A stretch of 45,431 bases of DNA, from positions 1 to 45,431 of the forward strand of contig CAYRWM010000014.1 in NCBI GenBank assembly GCA_964428055.1, written 5' to 3'. The position numbers and the translations under genes were made by a program. Of the stretch, positions 7,800 through 16,623 are shown piece by piece. Position 1 is the stretch's first letter; each line of letters begins with the position of its first letter. The stretch comes from CAYRWM01 sp964428055. Its GTDB lineage: Bacteria; Bacillota; Clostridia; Christensenellales; Christensenellaceae. The notes below the pieces were generated by a model. The model ran no database searches. It saw only the letters and a list, made by a program, of their open reading frames with translations, and had not been told where the DNA came from.

Positions 7800-8303
7800 A
7801 TGGCATTATATGACGATTGGAAGCAGATGTGCGAGATGGCTCAGACGCCGCAGCAGCAGACAGCTTTCTGGAAAGAATACTTTGATATGGAGACCGAGAA
7901 TTACAAGAAGATTCTGGATGACACCTCGGTCGTTTATGAAGGCACGCTCTCCGAGCTCGCTGATCAGTTTGATATGAACAGTGTTGTCTTTACAGGGTTC
8001 CTGGACGGTATAAACACAAGTCTTAAAAAGGAGCTGAAGATCGAGAGCCTAAAGGAGTCTTCGAAGATCAAACTGGATATAGATCTTGAGAAACTGTATT
8101 TCAATATGCTGGATGCAAAAGCCAAGTGGCTGTATACTCTGCCGCAGTGGGATAACATCCTTACAGAGGAGAAGAGGAACAGCATAAGAAAGGAATGGCG
8201 CGCTTCAAAGCAGGCCGTTTCCGAGAAAACAGTAGGCAGGAACGATCCGTGTCCCTGCGGCAGCGGCAAGAAGTATAAAAAGTGCTGCGGAGCAGGAAAA
8301 TAA
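7800..8303 (+). CDS. SEC-C motif protein of unknown function
   Basis: A 167-residue cytoplasmic protein whose last 22 residues form a SEC-C zinc-binding motif (GRNDPCPCGSGKKYKKCCG), as at the C-terminus of SecA. Residues 1-140 are charged and mostly helical (YDDWKQMCEMAQTPQQQ; LDIDLEKLYFNMLDAKAKW) and have no catalytic motif I recognise. SEC-C tails can mediate ribosome or SecB contact in SecA, but that function is not established for stand-alone proteins like this. It directly follows icd and precedes a strong terminator. Confidence 0.85.
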   Translation: MALYDDWKQMCEMAQTPQQQTAFWKEYFDMETENYKKILDDTSVVYEGTLSELADQFDMNSVVFTGFLDGINTSLKKELKIESLKESSKIKLDIDLEKLYFNMLDAKAKWLYTLPQWDNILTEEKRNSIRKEWRASKQAVSEKTVGRNDPCPCGSGKKYKKCCGAGK

Positions 8304-8354
8304 CAACATAAAACCTCCCCTTTAGGGCGGCTTCAGACTGTCTTAAGACCAACA

Positions 8355-8386
8355 ACACCCTGATATAAAAAACAGGGTGTTTTTTT
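8355..8386 (+). terminator. Intrinsic terminator after the icd/SEC-C unit
   Basis: ACACCCTG (8355-8362) pairs perfectly with CAGGGTGT (8373-8380) around a ten-base A/T loop and is followed by six T residues. It separates this unit from the dcw cluster. Confidence 0.9.
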
Positions 8387-8409
8387 ATGTTTTTTTTGGG
8401 GTAAAACGC

Positions 8410-8438
8410 TTTACAAATGCATTGTTTTTTATTATAAT
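8410..8438 (+). promoter_or_regulatory. dcw operon promoter (P-mraZ)
   Basis: TTTACA (8410-8415) and TATAAT (8433-8438) are separated by 17 bases. It stands immediately upstream of the MraZ operator repeats, so the promoter is placed for autorepression. Confidence 0.8.
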
Positions 8439-8463
8439 GTGGTTATAAGTGGTGAAAAGTGGT
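8439..8463 (+). promoter_or_regulatory. MraZ operator: three GTGGT repeats with 10-base period
   Basis: GTGGT occurs at 8439-8443, 8449-8453 and 8459-8463, each separated by a five-base A/T-rich spacer. This arrangement matches known MraZ-binding boxes (GTGG-type repeats once per helical turn), and it begins at the first base after the -10 element. Confidence 0.82.
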
Positions 8464-8514
8464 GGATATCCTATTTATCCGCTGATGAAAGAAGTTTGTT
8501 AAGAGGCAAAAAGA

Positions 8515-8946
8515 TTGTTAACAGGAACATATCAGCACAATCTAGACGCAAAAGGCAGAGTGTTCATGCCCGCAAAGTTCAGAGAGAAACTCGGCGAATC
8601 ATTCCTTGTGACCAAGGGTATCGGGGAGTGTCTCTTTGTTTACTCTAATGAGGAATGGGAAGCCTTTGCCGATAAGCTCAAGATTGCTCCGATAACTGAC
8701 GTTGCAGCGCAGAGTTTCCTGAGGATGCTTTTTGCGAATGCCTGCGAATGCGAGCCGGACAAACAGGGAAGAATTCTGCTCCCCTTAAGACTGCGCAACC
8801 ACATCAAGGCTGAAAAGGAACTCGTGATCATTGGCGTGGGCAGAAGGGCTGAGATCTGGTCCGAAGAAGGTTGGAACAGATATAACGAAGTGACCTATGC
8901 CGATTATGAGGAGACACTGGCAAAACTCGCTGAGCTTGGAATATAG
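8515..8946 (+). CDS. mraZ: Transcriptional regulator MraZ
   Basis: A 143-residue AbrB-fold DNA-binding protein with the two MraZ repeats. Each carries the family signature (LDAKGRVFMPAKFRE near residue 10; CEPDKQGRILLPLRLR near residue 80). It forms a ring and represses the dcw promoter. The start is a TTG with AAGAGG eight bases upstream (8501-8506); no ATG or GTG fits the family N-terminus. The operator repeats upstream indicate autoregulation. A long 5' leader of about 70 bases precedes the start. Confidence 0.95.
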   Translation: MLTGTYQHNLDAKGRVFMPAKFREKLGESFLVTKGIGECLFVYSNEEWEAFADKLKIAPITDVAAQSFLRMLFANACECEPDKQGRILLPLRLRNHIKAEKELVIIGVGRRAEIWSEEGWNRYNEVTYADYEETLAKLAELGI

Positions 8947-8949
8947 AAG

Positions 8950-9891
8950 ATGAAAAAGCATAACGGGCATAAATCGGTCATGATGCGTGAGAGCATCGAA
9001 AACATGAAGCTCTCAAAAGGTTCAGTCGTGGTGGACGCCACGCTGAACGGCGGGGGACATGCTTCTGAGATACTGGATATCATTGCTCCGGATGGAGTGT
9101 TGATAGGGATAGATAAGGACAGCGAAGCCCTGGAAAGATCGGAACGGCGTTTTGCGGAATCCGATGTCAGGACGATGCTGATCAAGGATGACTTCAAGAA
9201 TATAAAAAGGATACTCGCATCATGCAACATAGATAAAGTGGATGCGATAATAGCTGATCTGGGAGTTTCATCCTACCAGCTTGAGTCAGCGGATCGCGGA
9301 TTCTCATACAATGTTGATGCCAAACTCGACATGAGGATGGATACAGAATCTCCACTCAGTGCATATGAGGTTGTTAACGGTTATACAACAGCGGCGCTCA
9401 CGAGGATATTCAGAGATTACGGCGAAGAGAGATGGGCATCACGCATAGCGGATTTTATCGTCGAAGAGAGAAAGAACGGCCCGATAGAGACAACGCTGCA
9501 ACTGGTAGACATTATAAAGAATGCAATACCGGCATCGGCCAGGAAAGAAGGGCCGCATCCGGCGAAGAGAGTGTTTCAGGCCATAAGGATCGAAGTAAAC
9601 GGAGAACTTTCAGGTCTGGATAATGCGATGTTTGATTTTGCGGATGTTCTGAAATCCGGCGGCAGACTATGTGTTATTACGTTCCACTCGCTGGAAGACA
9701 GGATAGTAAAGCAGGCATTCAAAAAGCTTAATGACCCGTGTGAATGCCCGCCAGGATCCCCGGTCTGTATATGCGGAAAGAAAAAGACTGTAGAGATCAT
9801 AACAAGAAAACCGATAGTTCCCTCGGAAGAGGAACTGGAAGAAAACCCGAGAGCACGCAGCGCAAAGCTGAGAGTCATAGAAAAAATATAA
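8950..9891 (+). CDS. rsmH: 16S rRNA (cytosine-1402 N4) methyltransferase RsmH
   Basis: A 313-residue SAM-dependent methyltransferase that modifies C1402 in the ribosomal decoding centre. Diagnostic motifs are HKSVMMRE at the start, VDATLNGGGHASEIL (SAM-binding), IADLGVSSYQLE, DMRMD, and the C-terminal VITFHSLEDRIVK and ARSAKLRVIEK. Three bases separate it from mraZ, the standard order at the head of a dcw operon. Confidence 0.97.
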   Translation: MKKHNGHKSVMMRESIENMKLSKGSVVVDATLNGGGHASEILDIIAPDGVLIGIDKDSEALERSERRFAESDVRTMLIKDDFKNIKRILASCNIDKVDAIIADLGVSSYQLESADRGFSYNVDAKLDMRMDTESPLSAYEVVNGYTTAALTRIFRDYGEERWASRIADFIVEERKNGPIETTLQLVDIIKNAIPASARKEGPHPAKRVFQAIRIEVNGELSGLDNAMFDFADVLKSGGRLCVITFHSLEDRIVKQAFKKLNDPCECPPGSPVCICGKKKTVEIITRKPIVPSEEELEENPRARSAKLRVIEKI

Positions 9892-9909
9892 GAAACCGGG
9901 AGAACAACA

Positions 9910-10593
9910 ATGGCAGCTGAATATCAATACATACCGATTGTTTACAAACAGAAAAAGGCGGTATCAAACAGATATGCCAACAACAGACAGGCTATATATG
10001 CTCAGATAGATCAGTATCACGCCGTCAAAAAGGCGAATGTAAAAAAATCTGCAGTTAAATCCAAGCCTGTGAAAAGCGTAAAGACAAAAGTAAAAAAACC
10101 TGCAAAGGCAAGAAACGGCAGAAGTGCTTTTGTTGCTGTTGTGGCGGCTGCTGGTCTGTCCAATCCCACATATGCGGAACCGGTTGTAACAGCAGTGGAT
10201 AGAACCCTGGAAAGGCCTGAGAAGAAAGAAAAGGTCAAGATAAAGGTAAGAAAGGGTGTTATATCGACTATACTACTTGTAGCGTTCGTGCTGGCCATGC
10301 TTGTCCTCGTACTCGCAGGAAACTCCATGGTAAGCAGTGTGAATTTCCAGAACGCCAAGATATCATCGGATATAGCAGCAATAAAGGAAGAGATCAAAGA
10401 CGTACAGCTCGATATATCCTTTGCTGAGAATCTTGAGAACATACAGACGAGAGCCGCAGTGCTGGGGCTCGGTACTCCAAGAGCAAACCAGATCGTATAT
10501 CTGAACGGAAGCGATATGGGACTGTCTCAGCTGGAGACGGAGTCAACACAGAGCGACGAGGCGTCGTTTGTGATCAATGATGAGATTGACTGA
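9910..10593 (+). CDS. ftsL: FtsL-like septum protein with long basic N-terminal domain
   Basis: A 227-residue single-pass membrane protein. Residues 1 to about 118 are predicted cytoplasmic and strongly basic (runs of Lys, Ala and Val around residues 37-70). Residues about 119-141 form one transmembrane helix. Residues about 142-180 form a short heptad-like coiled coil (SSDIAAIKEEIKDVQLDIS), and a 45-residue acidic tail follows. Topology and position between rsmH and the PBP gene identify it as FtsL, which links FtsQ and DivIC in the divisome. Typical FtsL proteins are about half this length; the extra sequence is the basic N-terminal region. Overall similarity is weak, as usual for FtsL. Confidence 0.75.
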   Translation: MAAEYQYIPIVYKQKKAVSNRYANNRQAIYAQIDQYHAVKKANVKKSAVKSKPVKSVKTKVKKPAKARNGRSAFVAVVAAAGLSNPTYAEPVVTAVDRTLERPEKKEKVKIKVRKGVISTILLVAFVLAMLVLVLAGNSMVSSVNFQNAKISSDIAAIKEEIKDVQLDISFAENLENIQTRAAVLGLGTPRANQIVYLNGSDMGLSQLETESTQSDEASFVINDEID

Positions 10594-10616
10594 TGCAAGC
10601 ATGGAGATGATTGTAA

Positions 10617-12755
10617 ATGTCAATGCCTAAAACAAAAAATAAAAGAAGACTTCTGGGACTGCTCTTAGTGTTAGTATCACTATTAGCAGTCCTTATTGTA
10701 CGTACAGGTTATTGGAGCCTTGTTGAAGGCAGCAGGCTTGAGGATCAAGGCGAGATACAGTGGACAAAAGATATAGTCGTTGATGCAGCAAGAGGTTCCA
10801 TACTGGATGTCAACGGCAATCTCCTTGCTACGAGCTCGGCTGCAAATACTGTTGTGGTCAGACCCGGTGAAGTAGAAGATGCAGATCAGGTGGCGGATAC
10901 CCTCAGCAGGATACTGAGGATGGACCGGGATCAGATATACGAAAAGGCTACTGATACCACAAAATATGAAAAGTGGATAAAACGTCAGATAACGAGAGAC
11001 CAGACAAACGCTATTGAGAAGGCAGAACTCCCCGGCGTAGCATTTATAGACGATATAAAGAGATACTATCCAAACAATGAGCTTGCGGCTCAGGTCATAG
11101 GAATGACTTCGCTAGACGGTGTTGGCATAAGCGGTGCAGAACGTCAATACAACAAATATCTTGCTGGCAAGAACGGCCGAACTATTGCTGAAACTGATAA
11201 AAACGGCGTTGAGTTCATAAACGGAAACGAGCTCAATATAGAATCGACCGACGGATATGATGTTTCTCTCACAGTTGATTCCGTTATCCAGAGTTATCTT
11301 GAACAGTCATGTACCGAAGCGTACAACAGTTCAGGGGCTGTATCTGTACAGGGAATAGTTTTCGATCCCAAAACCGCGGATGTACTTGCGATTGCAAATA
11401 TCAAAGGCTTCGATCTGAACGATCCGCCTGCGGATTCTGATGAGATGAATGATAAGATGCGAAACAGGGTTATATCAGAACCTTTCGAACCTCATTCTTT
11501 ATTCAGGATTATAACACTAGCCTCTGCGCTGGATTCAGGTGTCGCCACTATTGACGGTGCCTTTAACTGCAATGGTTATGACACTGTAGCGAATGAGACA
11601 ATTATATGTAAAGACGGTACGAAACACGGGGATGTACCCGTATTTGATTCAATAACATCTGACTGTAATTCCGTATTTTTGAAGATGGGTGTCGGCATGG
11701 GTCGTGACACTGTGTACAAATACCTTAAAGGGTTCGGTTTCGGAAGCCGTTCAGGCATTGATTCTCCCAATGAGAGTGAAGGATACCTTCCTGAAGAAAA
11801 GTATGTGAGTGATGTTGAAATAGCAAAACTTTCATACGGTGAATATATTAAAGCAACGCCTCTCCAGATGGTCAATGCAATGTCAGCTCTTGTGAACGGC
11901 GGACATCGCTTCAGGCCTCATGTGGTATCAAAAGTTACGGACAAAGACGGCAACGCCGTATATACAAAGACAGTGGAAGAGATGGGAACTCCGGTTACCC
12001 CGGAAACATCTGAAAAGGTGATAAGTATACTGCAGAGTATAGCCGACAAACAGGCTGCTGCAAATGAGACAGTCCGTGGATACAATACAGGCGGACTCTC
12101 AGATGTGTCGGTTCAGCCAGCAGATGAGATGGGCAATGCACTTGCTGTCAGTTCATATATAGGTTTCGCGCCCGTGGACGATCCCGATTATATAATAGCG
12201 ATACTTCTGGAAAAAGAGATCTCAATAGATGAGAGCGATTCTATCGAGTCTCCGACAACATACGCCAATAAGGTACTAAGCCAGATACTGACATATAAGA
12301 ATATACCGGCTGATTATTTCATCACTGATGACGAAGTTGAAGATGTCACAGATGAAGCAGTACAAGTTCCGGATGTAAGGGGTAAGGACATGGAGGAAGC
12401 AAGAGATATCCTTCATGAACTAGGTCTGCAGACAGATGTTTACGGTAAGGATGAGGTCTCATCACAGTTCCCTGAAGGCGGAACTGACGTAAAACTCGGT
12501 ACGACGATACAGCTTTACGGAGCAGACTACGACAATCCTGAAGCGACACTTGATCCTCTTGAAGCAAATGAGAATCTGGTTATCGTTCCTGACGTTACGG
12601 GACTTAACATCCTTGAGGCTAAAGAAAAGATAGAGGCGGCAGGATTTGAGTTTGTCGCATACAGCAGCGGAACTGCAGCGCGTCAGGTCCCGTCTGCCAA
12701 CAGCTATGCCGAAGCCGGGAGCAAAGTTTCCGTATACTTCAGCCTTGGGCTGTGA
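10617..12755 (+). CDS. spoVD: Class B PBP (SpoVD/FtsI type) with two PASTA domains and degenerate transpeptidase motifs
   Basis: A 712-residue single-pass membrane protein: a transmembrane helix at about 9-30, a PBP dimerisation domain (RGSILDVNGNLLATSS near 60), a transpeptidase-fold domain at about 230-560, and two C-terminal PASTA repeats at about 583-640 and 655-712. Its place in dcw and its fold identify it as the septal or sporulation PBP paired with FtsW. All three active-site motifs are altered. SxxK reads S294-L-F-R297 (Lys to Arg). SxN reads D349-C-N351 (Ser to Asp). KTG(T/S) reads L494-S-D-V. Flanking sequence (FEPHSLFRIITLASALD; SYIGFAPVDDPDY) is well conserved, so the alignment is secure. 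It is probably not an active transpeptidase. RBS GGAG lies at 10603-10606. Confidence 0.9.
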   Translation: MSMPKTKNKRRLLGLLLVLVSLLAVLIVRTGYWSLVEGSRLEDQGEIQWTKDIVVDAARGSILDVNGNLLATSSAANTVVVRPGEVEDADQVADTLSRILRMDRDQIYEKATDTTKYEKWIKRQITRDQTNAIEKAELPGVAFIDDIKRYYPNNELAAQVIGMTSLDGVGISGAERQYNKYLAGKNGRTIAETDKNGVEFINGNELNIESTDGYDVSLTVDSVIQSYLEQSCTEAYNSSGAVSVQGIVFDPKTADVLAIANIKGFDLNDPPADSDEMNDKMRNRVISEPFEPHSLFRIITLASALDSGVATIDGAFNCNGYDTVANETIICKDGTKHGDVPVFDSITSDCNSVFLKMGVGMGRDTVYKYLKGFGFGSRSGIDSPNESEGYLPEEKYVSDVEIAKLSYGEYIKATPLQMVNAMSALVNGGHRFRPHVVSKVTDKDGNAVYTKTVEEMGTPVTPETSEKVISILQSIADKQAAANETVRGYNTGGLSDVSVQPADEMGNALAVSSYIGFAPVDDPDYIIAILLEKEISIDESDSIESPTTYANKVLSQILTYKNIPADYFITDDEVEDVTDEAVQVPDVRGKDMEEARDILHELGLQTDVYGKDEVSSQFPEGGTDVKLGTTIQLYGADYDNPEATLDPLEANENLVIVPDVTGLNILEAKEKIEAAGFEFVAYSSGTAARQVPSANSYAEAGSKVSVYFSLGL

Positions 12756-12778
12756 CTCACATTAAGGAGGGTAACAAA

Positions 12779-14227
12779 ATGAAACTGTCCAGCGTGCTTA
12801 AAGGAATAGATTATAGGATTAACAGAGAATGCGATATAGAGATAGATGAACTTGATTATGATTCGCGGAGCGTAAAACAGGGTAGTCTGTTCTTCTGTGT
12901 TCCAGGATTTGAGACAGACGGTCATAAGTTTGCCAAGGGCGCAGTTGATAATGGTGCCGTTGCTGTAGTTGTTAACCATATACTTGATGACATAGATGTT
13001 CCTCAGATAGTAGTTGTAGATATCAGAAAAACGATGGCTGCGGCTGCAGTCAATTATTACGGCCATCCGTCCTCAAAGATGAAGATGGTCGGCATAACGG
13101 GTACAAACGGCAAGACCACAACGACATATATGATAAAGAGCATAGCCGAAAAAGCCGGCATGAAAGTCGGACTGATCGGAACCATACAGAATATGATAGG
13201 TGACGAGATCATTCATACTGAGAGGACTACTCCTGAATCAATAGATCTTCAGCATCTGCTATTTGATATGCATAAGAGCGGATGCGAACTTGTAGTGATG
13301 GAAGTATCGTCGCATTCACTCGTTCTTGATCGTACATATGGTATTGATTTTGATATAGCGATATTCTCGAATTTAACTCAGGATCACCTTGATTTTCACA
13401 AGACTTTCAAGGAATACGCTGATGCAAAAGCACTCCTTTTTGCGCAGAGCGAGATATCGCTTATCAACATAGATGATCCGGCAAGCTCGGTTATGATCGA
13501 TGCTGCTAAGGGTAAAGTGGCAACCTATGCGATAGACTGCAAGGCAGACTTTAATGCCGAAAAAATACAAATGACGAGCACTTCAACTTCTTTCAGACTT
13601 AACAGCAGTTATATTACGGCTGATCTGAGCGTTGCCATACCGGGAAGGTTCACAGTCTATAACACGCTCGCTTCTGCTTCAGCATGTTCACTGCTCGGCA
13701 TAAATGATTCGGATATAGTTAAGGCTCTGTCCGAACTTAAAGGCGTAGACGGCCGTTTCCAGGCACTAAATACCCACAACGGCTGTACGATGATACTTGA
13801 TTACGCTCATACACCAGATAGTCTTAAGAATGTTCTCGAGACAGCAAGAGGCTTTGTTAAAGGAAGACTTATCAGCGTATTCGGATGCGGAGGCAACAGG
13901 GATGCCACAAAGAGGCCCAAAATGGGAGCGATATCTGCCAGCTTAGCTGATTTTACTGTAGTGACTACTGATAACCCGCGTTTTGAAAAGCCGTCTGATA
14001 TAATCGCCGATATAGTGGAAGGTCTTAAAGATGTTCCTAAAGACAAATATATATGTATAGAGAATCGTGTGGATGCTATAAGGTACGCTCTTGAGAATTC
14101 CGAGCCGGATGACGTTATAATACTCGCCGGTAAGGGACATGAGACATATCAGGAGATAAAAGGCGTTAAACATGATTTTGATGAAAAGAAGATCGTTGCG
14201 GAGATCGTAAGCGATCTTATGAAATAG
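12779..14227 (+). CDS. murE: UDP-MurNAc-L-Ala-D-Glu:meso-diaminopimelate ligase MurE
   Basis: A 482-residue ATP-dependent Mur ligase that adds the third residue of the stem peptide. It has the N-terminal UDP-binding domain (DSRSVKQGSLFFCVPG), the ATP loop GITGTNGKTTTTYM, SNLTQDHLDFH, and DYAHTPDSL. The substrate-specificity motif reads DNPR (TTDNPRFEKP), the meso-diaminopimelate type. A GTG-initiated extension starts at 12752, but the ATG at 12779 is eight bases after a full AAGGAGG (12764-12770) and was chosen. It is followed directly by mraY; the usual intervening murF is absent. Confidence 0.97.
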   Translation: MKLSSVLKGIDYRINRECDIEIDELDYDSRSVKQGSLFFCVPGFETDGHKFAKGAVDNGAVAVVVNHILDDIDVPQIVVVDIRKTMAAAAVNYYGHPSSKMKMVGITGTNGKTTTTYMIKSIAEKAGMKVGLIGTIQNMIGDEIIHTERTTPESIDLQHLLFDMHKSGCELVVMEVSSHSLVLDRTYGIDFDIAIFSNLTQDHLDFHKTFKEYADAKALLFAQSEISLINIDDPASSVMIDAAKGKVATYAIDCKADFNAEKIQMTSTSTSFRLNSSYITADLSVAIPGRFTVYNTLASASACSLLGINDSDIVKALSELKGVDGRFQALNTHNGCTMILDYAHTPDSLKNVLETARGFVKGRLISVFGCGGNRDATKRPKMGAISASLADFTVVTTDNPRFEKPSDIIADIVEGLKDVPKDKYICIENRVDAIRYALENSEPDDVIILAGKGHETYQEIKGVKHDFDEKKIVAEIVSDLMK

Positions 14228-14254
14228 TTAAGGCAACTTGTTTGGAGAAGAGTG

Positions 14255-15256
14255 ATGAATGATTTGATATTTGCCATTATAGTATCCTTTGTCGTATCTC
14301 TGGTAGCGGGATTTATAATAATACCGATACTCAGGAAGGCAAAAGCGGGGCAGCAGGTCCGTGATGACGGTCCGCAGTCACATCTTAAAAAGGCCGGCAC
14401 GCCTACTATGGGCGGAATAATAATGATAATAGGTATCGTTGTTGCTACTTTCATTTTTGCTAAGCAGGATATGGGCGTGACACTTCTTGCGGTGCTTCCC
14501 ATGATTGCTTTTGCGCTTGTCGGACTATGGGATGATGTCATAAAACTGTTCAAAAAAAGGTCACTAGGTTTAAGACCGTATCAGAAGATGATTCTTCAGG
14601 TGATACTTTCGGTTGTTATAGCAATACTTTGCTACTTCAAGGTTGGCTCAGTTCTTGTAATGCCTTTCGGCGGATTTGAGTGGGATCTCGGTATAATGTA
14701 CATACCTTTCACGGCTGTTGTCATTATAGCTGTTGTGAACAGTGTTAATCTGACGGACGGTCTGGACGGTCTTGCTGCAGGTGTGACAGCTGTTGATTCG
14801 TTTACATTTATGCTTATATTTGCAGCAGTTGGAATGGCTCCTGCTGCGACACAGCTCACTACTCCGAGTAGTATGGATACGGCTGTGTTCTCTGCTGCAG
14901 TATTTGCTTCCTGTATTGCTTTTGTTGTGTTCAATCATTATCCGGCAAAAGTGTTCATGGGGGATACCGGTTCTTTTGCTTTGGGCGGTGCTTTTGCCAT
15001 GATGGGCATACTGTCGCGCATGCAACTTCTGATTCCGATAATTGGTATTTTCTTCGTTCTGTCATCTGTATCGGTTATAATACAGGTTGGGTACTACAAG
15101 AAAACACACAAAAGAGTATTCAGAATGGCACCGCTTCATCATCATTTTGAGCTGGGTGGCATGCATGAAACAAAAGTAGTGCTTATGTATGTGGTAATAA
15201 CAGCTGCCGTCTGTGCAGCAGTACTAATTGGATCTTTTCTTTCGAAGGGAATGTGA
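14255..15256 (+). CDS. mraY: Phospho-MurNAc-pentapeptide transferase MraY
   Basis: A 333-residue polytopic membrane enzyme that transfers phospho-MurNAc-pentapeptide to undecaprenyl phosphate, making lipid I. Signature segments are RDDGPQSHLKKAGTPTMGG, GLWDDVIKL, NSVNLTDGLDGLAAG with catalytic Asp residues, FMGDTGSFALGG and the cytoplasmic HHHFELGG. About ten hydrophobic helices are present. A GTG immediately precedes the ATG (14252); GGAG at 14244-14247 suits either. Lipid carrier synthesis by UppS is encoded later in the window. Confidence 0.97.
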   Translation: MNDLIFAIIVSFVVSLVAGFIIIPILRKAKAGQQVRDDGPQSHLKKAGTPTMGGIIMIIGIVVATFIFAKQDMGVTLLAVLPMIAFALVGLWDDVIKLFKKRSLGLRPYQKMILQVILSVVIAILCYFKVGSVLVMPFGGFEWDLGIMYIPFTAVVIIAVVNSVNLTDGLDGLAAGVTAVDSFTFMLIFAAVGMAPAATQLTTPSSMDTAVFSAAVFASCIAFVVFNHYPAKVFMGDTGSFALGGAFAMMGILSRMQLLIPIIGIFFVLSSVSVIIQVGYYKKTHKRVFRMAPLHHHFELGGMHETKVVLMYVVITAAVCAAVLIGSFLSKGM

Positions 15257-15259
15257 TCT

Positions 15260-16621
15260 ATGGATTTTAATGGTAAGACAGTCGCTATAATTGGCGTTGC
15301 AAAGAGCGGAATAGCAGCTGCGAGGCTTTTAGAAGGTCTCGGAGCAAATATCATAATGTACGATGCAAAGCCGAAGGAAGCCTTTCCTGAGAGCCTGCTC
15401 GAAAGCATCTCAGATATAGGTTATGAGGATATGTTCGGTGCCGATATAGGTTCTGAACTCGACAGGATAGATATACTCGTTATGAGTCCTGGTGTTCCGA
15501 CTGATCTTCCATTTATAAAAAAGGCTCAGGCCAAGGGGAAGAAAGTCCTGGCTGAGATAGAGATAGGTTTTCTCACGGCAAAGGCAGAGTTTGTTGCTAT
15601 AACAGGAACGAACGGTAAAACGACCACAACTGATTTAACCGGGGTCATATTTAAAAATGCCGGGATAAATACATTTGTTTTAGGTAATATCGGAGTTCCC
15701 ATTACGCAGGAATCCATAAATACAAAGCCGGGTGACGTGATAGTTGCCGAGACAGCGGCGCTTCAGATGGATACTATCGATACGTATCGTCCGCATATTT
15801 GTGCAGTTCTGAATGTGACTGAAGATCATCTGAACAGATATAAGACGATGGATAACTACACAAAGGCTAAGATGCGTATATTCGAGAATCAGCTTCCTAC
15901 TGATTTCTGTCTGCTCAACTATGATAATGATATAGCAAGAAACATGAAGGACGCCGTTCCATCAAGAGTGCTGTATTTCAGTAAAAGTGATAGAATACAA
16001 GAGGGCGTTTTTGTAAGAGACGGCAAAATGATATTCAGTCTTGACGGAGTCGAAACTGAGATAATAGATGTTGACAGGATCAGAATACCCGGCAGCCACA
16101 ATCTCGAGAATGCTCTTGCAGCCGCAGGTATGGCTATGCTGTACGGAATAGATGCGAAGGTTATAAGGGACACGCTTATAGAGTATCCCGGTGTTGAGCA
16201 CAGGATTGAATCCGTGCGCACTATAAACGGTATTGAGTTTATTAATGATTCCAAGGCTACTAACCCCGATGCAACACTTAAGGCTGTAGAGGCCGTAAAG
16301 AAACCTAAAGTTCTGATGCTGGGAGGTTCCAGCAAGGATAATGATTTCGATCCTATGTTCCGTGAGATTGATGATTCTGTCAAAGTCTGTGTTCTACTCG
16401 GTGAAACCGGCCCGGCACTGAAAGAGTCTGCCGACAGGGTAGGCTTTACGCGTTATGTATCGTGTAGCGGCAGTTTCAGGGAAGCGGTGGATATGGCATA
16501 CTCACTCGCTGATAAAGGCGATGCGGTGCTTCTCTCGCCCGCATGTGCAAGTTTTGATATGTTTGAAGATTTTGAACACAGAGGAGAAGTGTTCAAGGAT
16601 ATAGTAAAGGAGCTCAGCTGA
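15260..16621 (+). CDS. murD: UDP-MurNAc-L-alanine:D-glutamate ligase MurD
   Basis: A 453-residue cytoplasmic Mur ligase that adds D-Glu to UDP-MurNAc-L-Ala. It has an N-terminal Rossmann segment (VAIIGVAKSGIAAARLL), the ATP loop AITGTNGKTTTTDL near residue 115, NVTEDHLNRY, and the C-terminal FINDSKATNPDATLKA and LLSPACASFDMFEDFEHRG. The stop lies two bases before ftsW, consistent with cotranscription. Confidence 0.97.
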   Translation: MDFNGKTVAIIGVAKSGIAAARLLEGLGANIIMYDAKPKEAFPESLLESISDIGYEDMFGADIGSELDRIDILVMSPGVPTDLPFIKKAQAKGKKVLAEIEIGFLTAKAEFVAITGTNGKTTTTDLTGVIFKNAGINTFVLGNIGVPITQESINTKPGDVIVAETAALQMDTIDTYRPHICAVLNVTEDHLNRYKTMDNYTKAKMRIFENQLPTDFCLLNYDNDIARNMKDAVPSRVLYFSKSDRIQEGVFVRDGKMIFSLDGVETEIIDVDRIRIPGSHNLENALAAAGMAMLYGIDAKVIRDTLIEYPGVEHRIESVRTINGIEFINDSKATNPDATLKAVEAVKKPKVLMLGGSSKDNDFDPMFREIDDSVKVCVLLGETGPALKESADRVGFTRYVSCSGSFREAVDMAYSLADKGDAVLLSPACASFDMFEDFEHRGEVFKDIVKELS

Positions 16622-16623
16622 TT

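Noticed and set aside
8304..8354. CCTCCCC/GGGCGG inverted segment after the SEC-C gene
   Set aside because: Pairing is imperfect and short; the clear terminator lies just downstream.
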